Below are positions 28,101 to 41,835 of a stretch of DNA of 64,000 nucleotides, one piece after another. The position numbers and the translations under genes were made by a program. The notes below the pieces were generated by a model. The model was given only the letters and a program-made list of their open reading frames with translations, was not told where the DNA came from and did no database searches. This DNA comes from Glandiceps talaboti (Eukaryota; Hemichordata; Enteropneusta; Spengelidae), in NCBI RefSeq assembly GCF_964340395.1, contig NC_135569.1:9220540-9284539 (forward strand), written 5' to 3'. Each line of letters opens with the position of its first letter. The stretch's first letter is position 1.

Positions 28101-30723
28101 GTTTTGGCTAAAACTATTTTGAATAAAAATAAAATGATAACACTGTGATCTTTTACAAGAACATCTATTGGCATAGTAAAACAAACAGAAATTATGTGTA
28201 AATCTAAAATGTCACAAAACGAATATCTTTATGCCCAAACAAGAATATCTACTTTTTAAATAAAGGAAAAGTGTAGATATAAGCGACAAAATTCATTGTA
28301 AATTGTGGTAGTCGTCATGAACTTTATTTAATTAACATGTTTCATAATAAATCTTATAGAAGACCTATTAGAAGGAGGAAACAAACAGAATTTAATCTGA
28401 AATGCCGTAAATGTTTGTCTTTATACTTTAAGCTACGAGTTTTTATGCCAAGGAAAAACCGTAACGTGTAAATACATGTGACAGCAATTATATAGTGAGT
28501 GTGTACATTTTCCATTAAAACTTGATGGATATCAATTTAGCCATGTAAGAGATCTTAGAGAAGACTCACTTGGATGAAGAAAACAAATAGAATGGGATCT
28601 AAATATGTTTCATAATGTATATCCTTGTACTCACACAAGTGTTTACATTCCACTCGAAAGAAAGAATTAAACATGTCAATGTGTTAGTACGTGGCAGCAA
28701 TAACTCTCATAGTATGGTCTGTCATGTTGTGTACAGTGTGTCATGTGTCGATATACTAGTATGTGGGAGAAATCGTTGGCCTGGTCTGTCATGTTGTGTA
28801 AAGTGTGTCATGTGTCAATGTACTGGTTTGTGGCAGCAATCGTTGGCTTGGTCTGCCATGTTGTGTACAGTGTGTCATGTGTCGATATACTAGTATGTTG
28901 GATAAATCGTTGGCTTGGTCTGTCATGTTATGTACAGTGTGTAATAAATGTGTTGATGTACTAGTATGTGGCAGCAATCATTGGCTTGGTCTGGTATGTT
29001 GTGTACAGTGTGTAACATGTCTATGTACTAGTTTGTGGGAGAAATTGATGGTTTTACGTACAGTGTACTTGAAATGTGTCAGGGTACATAAGTATGTGAC
29101 AGCAATCATTGGTTTGGTCTGTCATGTACAGTGTCACTGTGAAACATGTTGATGTACTACTATATTCAGCAATCATTCATTTGGTCTGTCATGTCACGTC
29201 ATGTACAGAGTGTAATGGTTAAGGTACACGTACTAGCTATGTGTTATTTGGTTCGGTCTGTCATGTCGTGTACAGAGTGTGATGTCTTGGTGTACTGGTA
29301 TGTGGGAGAAATTGTTGCCTTGGTCTGTTACCTTATGTACAGTGTGTAACATGTTGATGTACTAGTATCGGTACATGGCAGCAAACATTGGCACAGTCTG
29401 GTCATGGCGTGTACAATCACTGAAGATTGAATTTATTCATCTTAGCATTGTCAAGATGTCTTGTTATTGACGACATCTACCTGTTAAGTTGTCACAAGTA
29501 ATTGATCATATGTCCAGAAACTGTTTGCTTTCTCTTCTATCTTGTTTACTGAGAAGGCTGACAAGTTTTCACTGTGTGTTCACAAATTTAAGATAATATA
29601 TATTGCTTAATATAATTCTCATGGGAGATATGCAAAACAGATTAAGAGCATTAGGTAGAGTGAATCACAGCTTCTGACTACATTCTGTCTTCATTAAATC
29701 ACACAAAGCAATATATCATCCCCTAGAATCATATATTTGGATTGCGAATTGAATTGCATTGCGTTTATTTCATTTACATGTAGATTTCACTACTTGTATG
29801 TGTCAACCTAAGCCAATGAATATTCTAACTGATCGATATGTACATAGTTAACCTGATACTAATCGTTGTCTGGTTTTGTGGAATTCTCTCAACATTTCTA
29901 CATTTTTTCATCTGGTAGGACAAATATCTAAATAACATTGCTATTAAACTTAAAGCAAGTTAACCTGACACTGATCGTTGTCTGTTTTCATGGAAATCCT
30001 CTCAACATTTCTATATTTTTTTATCTGGAGGGACAAACATCTTACTAACATTGCTATAACAGAACTCCATGATGTGTGCGTGCAGGTGTGACTTATGTAC
30101 CTGAGGTTGTCGTGAGTGGTTGTCGTGTTCTCTGCGGCTGTACTTTCAAAGGTGTAGTGAGTGATAGTGCGGCAGAAAACACTGTAGGCATGCATGAGTG
30201 CAAATACCCCTGATACCCATGTTAAATTTTTAATTGTCTTTAACGCACATTTTAAAGGATTCCCATGCCAACATAGTATTTTGTTTTTGCCATTATTGAA
30301 TTTGAACACCTCCATTCGTGAAGATTGTCATCCCATTATTGTATGCATGAAGACATCATCATACACAGGTGGTATTCTGTCCATGTCTATCTAATTTATT
30401 CATGACCAAACACCTAATTATAGATTTGCTATCTCTGTATTGTCTAGATGGCATCCTGCCCAGATGGCAGATAACGTGCCTCTAAACCGAGTATCAATAC
30501 CTGCATTACATTTGTTGTAGTTTTGTCATCCCTAATATTGTCTGGATAGCATCATATTGAATATATGAGCCATCTGAATTATCATCACATTGCTGCACCC
30601 CCACCCCCAATTGTAGATTGTGAACCCCAATATTGTCTAGATGGCATATATTGTATTCATGCACCATCCAAACTATTAGCAAACACTCAAACAGCACCAT
30701 ATGCCCCCCTCCCCCCATCATCA

Positions 30724-30754
<31 letters not shown>

Positions 30755-33700
30755 CGTCGTCGTCGTCGTCGTCATCGTCGTCGTCGTCATCATCATCATC
30801 ATCATCATCATCACCACCACCACCACCATCATCATCATCCCCATTATCACCAACGGAAATACTACTGACCTAAGGGTTAGGGCCTAATATATTTTCCTTG
30901 GCTGAACAACGAAAAATATTGGGGAATAATGTCTAATTCTCGTAACCTTGGAAATACAAATCTTCAACCTTTGCTGGTACTTTGTTCGACAAAACTCATT
31001 CTCAATTCAAGTCAATAAAACAATTCATGGATCACCATGTACATTTTTGAAAAAAAATGCATAGAAATGAAGTAGTGATTAAAGAATTTGAATTGGCCAC
31101 CGATTACACCGAAACTGCTTTGATAGATTAATGACTTAATCATAATATTGTACTTCCTGCACAGTAGTGTCTATAGAACATAATGGATAAACATGTAACT
31201 GAACCCTAAGTTGGTCAGGTAGTAAAAAGTTAACTAATTCAGATTCACCATTTGTAGTATCACATATCAACATGACAAATTGAGAATCTATGTTTTTGTA
31301 TTTTCTCATTTTCCTCACTGCCAAAATCCTATCACAAATTCATGAACTGAGAGACTTCACAATGAATCATATAGTAATCCTACATCAAATATTAAATTCT
31401 ATTATACACCCAACAAACATTTCAATATATCTTACATTACGGTGAAAACATTGAGACAGTTCTCTCAGTAAAGTCTGGATATATCTATCAAACAGCAATT
31501 CTCATATATCTTACATATTGGTGAAAGGCAATTGAGACAGTTCTTTCAAGCAAAGTCTATATACACCCATCAAACACCAATATCTTACATATTGGTGAAA
31601 AGAATGAGACAGTTCTCTCAGTAAAGTCTGTATACACCTATCAAACAGCAATTCTAATATATCTTAATTGGTTCACATTGGTGAACAGATTGAGACAGTT
31701 CTCTCAGTAAAGTCTGGATATGGGCTGAACAACACAATGTATCTTACAGTGTAAGTCTGTCTGCATACATGTACATGTATCAATCAACATTACTTAATAT
31801 ATACATTTTACATCGTTGTGTAAAGATTGACTGAGATGTCACTTGTATGATTATGAAGATGTGTTTTTTCAGTGTAAACTTGACAAGTTCAGATTGAGAA
31901 AGATTTGACACAACAGTACATTGCTCATATATCTTACATGTAGGTTAAAGGACTATCAATTGTACACATATATCTTATATCTGGGTGTCAAGACTACAGA
32001 TTTTAGACAGAGTCTGTAAACTATTTCAGAACAAAATATGTACACTGAATACATGATTACTGACTACCACTCAATTGTGTTACGCAAAGACGCATACCCA
32101 GCATAAATCAATACTTACATCACGCATGTAAGAAACTGTCTCATTTCTTAGCAGTTTCTATGACTAAACCTGGACATCTTAATCCTACAGAACCTCCCTG
32201 AGGCTTTATAGTTGTGTAATGAATCTCAAAATGAATCTCTAAATGGCTGTAAAAATAGGCGGAATAATCGTGAGTAAAATCTCAGTGTGCTACAAACATC
32301 CTACGCTGTAATGTCTTTTGAGATCAAATCTATCCAAATGATTCCCCTGAAAATATGACTTCCGGCTGTTTCACTGAAAAAAAGATGCAAAATTCCGTTG
32401 GGATTTATGTCATTAGAGTCATTTGCAGAAAATATGACATCCATCACTATCATAAAAATTCATATGTTATTACAATGCCCTCTGGAATGGAAAGAAAGAG
32501 AGACTAAAAATTCCATGGCAATTTTAACTACAAGGTGTATTACAGGTGATGAAAATCTTAATCACAGGTGTAAGGGTAACTCCCTGTAGAATGTCACTGA
32601 TCATTTTATGACAAATTTTATTACAAAAATTTAACATACGCAACCTTTAAAATGTAAAACAGTTATCTGATCCATATAGACATGCTTGGGAAATTAAACG
32701 ATACGCAAACCTGGACAGTAACTACGGAAAGTTAACAAAATGTTGTTTCAAAGCAGAAATTTACATGAAAAAGACTTTTTTTCCCAGAGTGAACTCTTGA
32801 TATCACATTTACGCAATGTGGTAATTGGAAATAGGATGGATATGTGAGATAGTGATCACGACATGGTGCATCGTTTTTGACAAAAATCATTTCACCAGGA
32901 CATGTGCATCGAATGAATACAAATTGTAATTAAGTGGCACAAACTGAATTTACAAACTTTTTTACTTACAAACACATCAGGGCTCAAAATTAATAGAAGT
33001 TCCATGTCTACAGACAACCAATTCTGGTCATGGGGCTACCATAATTTGCAACTGGTAGCCCACTCAGGCTACCACTAATTATGTGATGAAGATGGAAGAT
33101 TTATGGACATGAAAGTATTTTAATAATACCCATTTTTCAGGAATGTGGGACTACAAAACTAAAAAATTAATTTTGAGCCCTACATGTTTACATAAAACCC
33201 TAATTAAAACTCTCCTAGTATAATGTTAATGTTGATACATGCATTCTATGATATTACAATTGTCTTCTGGCATTGTTAAAACTGTTGATTGCATTGTAGG
33301 AATTTCCTTCATATTTTTTCATATGTATGAAATATTACATCATCGGATCATTTTTAAGTTATATCTTGATACCATGTTTGAGTTCAGTCAACAGCGCTAT
33401 TTTGAAAATGTTTGCCGTGGGTGGCACGCTCACTTTAGGTAGGGTCATAGCCACCTCCGTTTTGCAGTTGTAATCGATGTTGTTCGTGATAGCGTGAGCA
33501 GCGGCATGTGATCTAGCGAAAGCACTTATAAGATTCTGTCTTAAAAAATATGTTACCTTATAATATGTAGAGATGTAATTTTATAGTTGTATTCAGTTTT
33601 TCAAAATTTAATAATCTTTAGAAATATTATGACGACGGTCACACGATCAACTCTCAGTCTTCTGAAAGTACTTTTGCTGGATCGTGTGCCATGGCATGCA

Positions 33701-36700
33701 CTATCGTGGGTGTGATTGATTTGATCGATTGTAACTGCAAAACAGAAGTGACTATTACCTACGGTACCTAGAGTGAATGTGCTGCCAGTGGCAAAACATT
33801 TCAAAATAGAGCTATTGCAAGTAATAGTTAAACATACTTCAGTTGATGGAATACTGAGCTAACATTTTGAATATGAAGCAAAAAGTACGCAAAATAATGT
33901 ATAAACTCAGCTTGTGTCCCTTTAAGATAGATTCCAGATTATAACTACTGGAATAGACATTGAATAGACAATACGTGAACACCATTACTGCTAGACATTG
34001 ATATACATTGATTGATGGGCCGTTATAATTACATCTGCCGTAGGGCATCTCTCTATCTCCATACTGTACTATTTTTGTTCCAGTAGCAACATTTGAAACT
34101 TGTTTCAATATTTGTACATTTGTATAAATATATACTCTAGCTACAATAAAGATTTATCAAAGTGAAGTTGTCTGTCATATCATTTTTTTGAACTTTGATG
34201 AGTTTGAAAGAAAATAAATGGAGTCTAAATATAATACTATAATACTAAAATGGATTTCCTAAGCCTACTTTACAAATAAAACATACTCTATTTCAACTCA
34301 TTTCTTGATCTTAGTTTATATCATTTTATCTGAATAATTAATACTATTCTATGTGATGACTATACTCTACCACTAGAGGGCAGTGTTACAAGGCAGGTGT
34401 ATCATGTCTCAGTTGCAATGCACAAAAATACATTAATTTATTGAATTACAAGAAAAAACAGATCCAGGAAGTTGATAATCCCATTAATCAATCTGATAAA
34501 ATAGAAACTGTACATATTTATTTAAATGTTGTCGGTCAAATTCACAAAAAGTATGTAAAAAATCAATAAAATCAATAAAACCTTATTTTATTTCCAAAAT
34601 CTATATTAATAACTAATAACCTAAATGCCAATGTATTAATTACAAGTTTAATATTTCATATTTTTCTTTGCAGCTGTCTGGACAGCCTTGATGATTCTAA
34701 AAGATTGGTATTTTGTAAAAATCAGACTGACTCAACTACATTAATGTACCTTCCTTTACCTTTTAGCATAATGTCAACAAATTGCCTGTTTTGTAAACTG
34801 TTAATGTTCGTTACAGCTAATTTACAAGAGTTGCTTTCACTAACGATAAAATCATTAAGAGGTTTAATGCTTTTCAAAGAGGTGGGGCATGACGTTTCAT
34901 TTTCTCAGTTACAGCTACAAATGATGTAGGCTTGGTGTTTCACTCATGGGACATTACAGCTAAAATGATGTAGGCTTGGTGTTTCACTCATGGGACATTA
35001 CAAATAAAATGATGTAGGCTTGGTGTTTTACTCATGGGACATTACAGCTAAAATGATGTAGGCTTGGTGTTTCATTCATGGGACATTACAGCTAAAATGA
35101 TGTAGGCTTGGTGTTTCACTCATGGGACATTACAGCTAAAATGATGTAGGCTTGGTGTTTCACTCATGGGACATTACAGCTAAAATGATGTAGGCTTGGT
35201 GTTTCACTCATGGGACATGACATTTATTACACACCCTCAGACAACTTCTAATGCAAAAGAAACAATTACATAGATGCCATGCACAGTGGGATGTAGAAGT
35301 AGTCAAGTTGATATGTTGATTATCAGTTAAAAAATGAACAATATTTTATAACAAACTGACTTTATCCGTATTTGACTGAGCATAGTTTTTACTGCATATT
35401 TAAAAGATACTCGCAGTATCTCTACTTACTGAAGCACACACTTTACCATCACTTGCAATTGACTGAACTTAAACCTGGTATTAAGATATAACATATAAAT
35501 GATATGATGATGTAATTTATCATACATATCAAAAAATGTTAAGGAAATCCATACTTTGCAATCAACAGTTCTAACAATGCCAGAAGATAATCATAACGTT
35601 ATAGAAAGTAGGACTGGAATGTGGTTTTTGTTTAAGTATTTTCACTTGAGTAATATTCATACAAACTCACTTTGTGCCAGTTTAATATAAAGTTAATGAT
35701 GCAAATGACTTATCAGTTTTCCATCACGATATGACATCTGAAACCATTCAATTGTGTAACACAAGCCATACAATAATTTGCACACATAAAATGGCTATCT
35801 CCTATCACTTCTAATACTGAAAATAAAAATTAGCAAACGCATTTTGGCATATCAAGTATCACACTTTGATTAATTATTTGAGGGGCTATGATCAACAACA
35901 TAGATGAGATTATGGTGAAATTTTATACATTATGATTGTACCGTGACTACCCAGACAAGTTTTCTTGGAGATACTGTACACATTTGATTGTAACAAGACA
36001 ACCCAGACTAGCTTTCTTGGAGAAACTGTACACATTTGATTGTAACTGATAAGTTTTCTTGGAGAAACTGTACACATCTGATTGTAACAAGACTTCCCAG
36101 AGAAGCTTTCTTGAAGACACTGTACACATATGATTGTGTCAAGACTACCCTGACAAACTTTCTTGAAGACACTGTGCACATATGATTGTGCCAAGATTAC
36201 CCAGACAAGCTTTCTTGAAGACACTGTACACATTTGATTGTACCTTGACTAACCTGACAAGTTTTCTTGAAGACACTGTACACATATGATCATGTCAACA
36301 CTACCCAGACAAGCTTTGAGATATTGGAAAAACTGTACACACATATAGTTGTCATCTGACTTTCCATTTTGTGCATTCCACACCTCAAAGAACTTTAAAT
36401 ATCTTTAAGAAACAAAATCAACATTTAGCAGTCATAACACACATCTTACACGTAACACACACTGTATAGATTGGGGTTACTTTATAAAATCAGTTGGGAG
36501 GTGTTGTAAAATTTACACTGCTACTTGTATGTAATTGAGGTCATGTCAACCCGTCAGTAGTAAATCACAGTTGTATTCTCATACTTAATGAGTGTCAACT
36601 TGGATGGCAGTATCTCCTCATGTGAAGACCTTGACTGACATTCAATTTCCCTTTCACTGCTTTACTCAATGTTAAATAGTCAGGAAACTGACATTGATTT

Positions 36701-39700
36701 TCATTAGGTACAAATATAAAAAAAAATGTTTTGTTTCCGATAACATGACTTCAGAAAATAGGATTTTATTTTATTTTATTTTATTTTATTTATTCAATTA
36801 ATTATGTATTTATTTGCAGACTGTACCATTTCAACTTGCAGTCTTAAAGACATGAAAATTGATCAAAGATACTTTTTGGCAAGAAAATTTACGCAGAAAA
36901 TATCATCAGTTTACCTTTTTGAATGTGAAAAGAAGGTTAAAATTTACATCCATTTATTCCAACTCAATATTTTAGTGACATCATTTCGATTACATTTGAT
37001 GAACTCATTATATGTGACATTTTGAATTTATTTGTAATTTCCAACAGTTCATAATGTCTTATACATTCTCTTTGACTCGCATATCAATTTCACCCTACAT
37101 CATTTGTAGATATGCCAATTCAATATTTTAGTGAGATTATTCGGTTGCAATTGATGAGTTGAGTTGAGCTCAAATGTCGACATTTTGATTCATTTGTAAT
37201 TTCAGCCATCAATTACATCTTGTGAATTCCATTTTCATTTGTACATCAATTTCACCCTTTATCATTTCAGATGCAATTAAGGAGTATAATCTGAGAGACA
37301 TAAGATCATAAAACTGATGTAGTTATTTCACTGAGTAAATATGAAATCTTAGATTTATTATACAGGAATGTCATGGAAAATCGTTATAATAATAACAGTC
37401 CATCTGTGATTATTTCTTTGTATTGAGATTTCAACAGATATTACGTTTGCTGGTTATTTGAAAACTGCATTGTGTAAGCACAGATTGGTTTCTCTGAAAG
37501 TTATCTTGCAATCAATGAATTTGAATCATTTCACTTTATTTTTCATGCAAATAAGGCAGTGAAGACACAAATTGATGACAAAATCTTTGTACAAGTGAAG
37601 TTACTGTAATGAAAGTTGATAGTTAGTATTCAAATGATGTTGTATTGATGCAAGTGGATATATTGTTTATGCAAATGAGGTAATAAATATGCAAGTTGCT
37701 ATTCATCAATTGATGCAAGTATCTATACTGTTTATGCAAATGAGGTAATAAACATGCAAGTTGATATTCATCAATTGATGCACTGAAATGGATATCTATA
37801 CTGTTTATGCACATGAGGTAATAAACATGTAAACGGATATTAAGCTATTGATGCAAATGGATATCTATAGTGTTTATACAAATGAGGTAGTAAATATGCG
37901 AGTTGATATTCATCTATTGATGCAATCGGATATATAGTGTTTATGCAAATGAGTTAATAAACATGCAAGTTGATATTCATCTTTTATGCAAATGAGGTTG
38001 TACAAATGCAGTGTTTTAGTTTTGAAGATTTCCATGATCATCCAATGTAAGTTTTTGAGGAATTACATTCTCCAGTATTTACACGATCCTGATTGGGGGA
38101 GGGGGAGGGGAGGAAGGGGGATTATATTTGCACAAGCAAGGTACTGCTTTCACCATGTGTGTAATCTACCACATGCAACAAGAAATATAGTTTGCTGCAT
38201 CCTTGCAAGTCAGAGCACATATTATTGCTAAAGCAGATGTTTTGGACGGTGCCGTAAAGGAGCCTGTGGTTTATGATGTTAGTTTGTTGCTAAGTACTTT
38301 GTTATTATTTGTATTACGTTTTTGGACGGTGTCATAACGGAGCCTGTGGACGGTGCCATAAAAGAGGCTGTGGTTTATGATATTAGTTTGTTGCTAAGTA
38401 CTTTATTATTATATGTATTTGTACAATGAAATTAGAAGTAGTTCTGTGAAACTCGGGTTAAAAGTAACATTCTGAATGATCAAATTTACAGATAGACTAA
38501 AATACATTGCGTCGTTCCACCCTCATCGGCCTCCTCTCTCCTCTGAGAATGGTTAAACCAATGTGTGAGGGCATCCTGTCACGGCCTACCTTACAGACTA
38601 ATTTACACTTTACTTTGACAACAAACAAATCAGTTAAAACCTATGACACCACAAGATTACAACACCTTTAAAATATGAACAGCAGTTGGATATAAACTGT
38701 TTTTTAAACAATTAGTTTTGGTTTTAATAGATCTATAATGTTTACTGGCGGTAACATATGTCAAACACTCGGTGCATTAAGTGATAACTGTCACTGATAA
38801 TAGACTGACTTCCTAGTAGTGCAGGCTTTCAAAAGATACTCAAGAGATGGTAGCACATCCCCAATGATATTAGTTGTTGTCTGAACTATTCTATTTAGTT
38901 TAAAACGATCTCTTTGAGAGGCTGTCACACAAAATGTAAGGATACTCTCAATGACTACCTGGTAGAATTTCATCAAAATTACAAAGTTTGTTAATACCGA
39001 ACAAAATCTTTCAGAAGACGAAGGAAATAAAGATGTTGTTGTCCTTTCTTCACAACATAAAAGTTTATTTTCCAGGTTTCCCAATTCAAATTATTAGAGA
39101 AGATTTTCCAAGAAATTGAAATGTGCGAACTATTTTAACATCCTTCCTTATCAAAACTTGTTAAGGGAATATAATCAACCTTAATCTCTGTCTTAGTTTG
39201 CCAATAATATGTCTGGCATCTAGCTGGACAATAGTCTAGTTTCCTATATGCGTTACAATGACTATGATCATCTCTGTATAGTCAAACTGGTTACTCTAGC
39301 ACAAGATTCTGTGCTTATCCCCCCCCCTCCCCCCTGAAATAGTTTAAGAGAATTAGTGCATTTATATAAACTTCAAAACAGCTGTAATAATTGAATATTA
39401 ATGAGCAATTGTCTGAATGAAGTAACCAACTGCCTGTAAATTTGTGATCAGTGTGCCCTCTAAGTCAATTTGATGTGGCACTGACATACACAATTTCTAG
39501 TGACGCACCAAAATTTAGTTTTCCCCTTTCTCTTACTATATCATATGGTGACCCACAAGAAATGCCAGTTTTTTATCACTTTGACTTGCAGTAATAAAAT
39601 TGTTTGAGGGCACACTGTTTGAGTGATGGATTACTATTGACATGCACTGTTCACCCTTTCCCCAGCATGAGATTTAGCTATATTTTAAGGTAGAATTTGT

Positions 39701-41767
39701 CAATTTGACTATATACATGTAGAGGATAGTGATCGAAGAAAACATCGACAGATATACATGTCAGACTAGACTAGGTGGACAATAAATAGTTGTTTCTTGT
39801 CAATAAAAATATATTAGACCCGATTGATATCTGAAGTACTTGTTAGCACTATAAAAAAGATTGCATTAAAGATGAATGCACTATGTGATAACACAATTTC
39901 TTAAGTACAAAGTTATCTGCCATCTGATTGACACATCTCCTTGATGTCAATAATAAAAACCAGAAAAGCAATAACTACTAGTTATTTTGGCCAATAAAAT
40001 GTTATTGAAACTTAGAGCCCCAGTACCTCGTTGTGAGTGGAATATTTCACACAATAATTGTTCATTTCTTTCATTGTCAACATGTCTAGCTGTTGTACTG
40101 GCTGAAGAATTTAGAATCATTTTGTGATCAGCAACATACAAATTAACTTTTTTAAAAAAATGAAAATAAATGGTTCACACAGTCTACATTTCAGAGGGCC
40201 AATAAATTAAAATACAGACATGTAATGAAGACATTCATTACCACTATGGAAGGTTTTCAACAGCAATCCTTTCACAATTAATAAGAGAGATTAAAAAAAA
40301 AAGTGTTTTGAATTTCTTTGGAGCCCAGATTGTGAAGGTGTTATGAGGGTTCCTGATCAATTGTGCACACAAAAATATCTATTTAGTATGCAAATAAGGT
40401 AAGGAATGATGTCAATATTTTATGCAAATGAGGTTATACAGATGCAAGTTGGTATATTTTATGCAAATGAGGTTGTAAAGATGCAAGTTGGTATCTTTTA
40501 TGCAAATGAGGTTGTTCAGATTCAAGTGTATATTTTATGCAAATAGAGTTGTAAAGATGCACAGTGCATCATTCAAGTAGTAGTCACAGTGAATATCATG
40601 GTGAAATGGGACTCTGTTATCAGTGTATTAAAATATGTAATGCAAGAAAAAGATTAAATAAATGATATTTCCATAGTTGAATTACAATGAGTCCATATTT
40701 GATACACATGCAATTAATCACAAACTCTTATCATTGATTACATTTCCTGAAACATATGTTTTCATTATCCTTGAATTCATGCTGTCTTGTTATTCTGTTA
40801 ATTACATTGTATGGCAAACGGCATAAATTATAGACTGTATTTCTGTAGATATATTATAACCTTAATAACTGAAATGAATTATGGTATAGCTATACACTGA
40901 ATAATGATGTTTATGAAAAAAACCCACCATGAACAATATATTCTCCATAACAGCTGTAGATATTTTGAGTTAAAATCCATTGGAAATAATTGTTTCAGAT
41001 GCAATTGATCAGTATATTTGTGGCTGTTTCTCTTGTAATTTCACTAAAAATTGTAACAAAAGTGTAGTTTATGTGTTATATACTATGTTCAGACTACGGT
41101 GAGTTTCACTCTGAGGTGACACAAAGTTGTAATTAGCTGGATTTGGGACTCCATTCAAACTGAATTTTTGTACCTGACTCAGATCACATACCAAAGTCAT
41201 CCAATATTAGCATGTAGCCTTAATTTGTTCCAATCATTTAGCAGCAATACTGAACTTTAACCCTGGAACTCTCTTTACCTTGGAAACTAAATACACTTAC
41301 ATAATCAAATGAGATTTTGTGTCAGACACAAAAGATAAGTCGACTCTAAACCCCCCACTTATACCCGAAATAAAGTTAACCCTACTTAGAGTCAACATTA
41401 ACTGTTAATATTTTTTTTTTTTTTATGCTAGTTAAGACTAGAGTCCACTAAACTGGCTAAGTGAGAAGTCCTAATAGTTAAATTGTGCTGAAATCTATGT
41501 TTATACTGTACAACAACAATACCAATAATAATGAAAATAATAATAATAAACAGGTTTTTAATGGTTCATAACATCATACAAATATACAATCCAGACAATG
41601 AAGTCAAATTTTAACAAAACAATCATATTTTTTTGGATCCAAATCACACATCTGTGATGCGATCATTTTGCTTAGAACAATGTTTTAACTAGACACCCAG
41701 TCAGGTCTCCACCAAATACCAAAACAATTGATCCTGTGGTTTTGAGTTTACATCATTTACAAACAAA

Positions 41768-41835
<68 letters not shown>

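Larger units (their letters stand above)
32934..33921. mobile_element. Family D MITE with two nested insertions
   Basis: Between TTAA at 32930-32933 and 33922-33925. Ends AGTGGCACAAACTGA and CTCAGCTTGTGTCCCT. It is about twice the family length because other palindromic elements sit inside it (32989-33181 and about 33395-33812). Confidence 0.78.

Noticed and set aside
28615-29349. Cys/Val-rich overlapping ORFs resembling a secreted repeat protein
   Set aside because: They follow a diverged 65-70 bp intronic minisatellite in several frames; frame is not maintained and no signal peptide or splice context supports them.
30506-30887. Poly-Ser, poly-Val and poly-Met/Thr ORFs
   Set aside because: Translations of a trinucleotide repeat tract in different frames.
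34911-35219. CRISPR-like regular array (also 60110-60365 and 57508-57668)
   Set aside because: Units are contiguous with no unique spacers, and the genome is eukaryotic; these are minisatellites.
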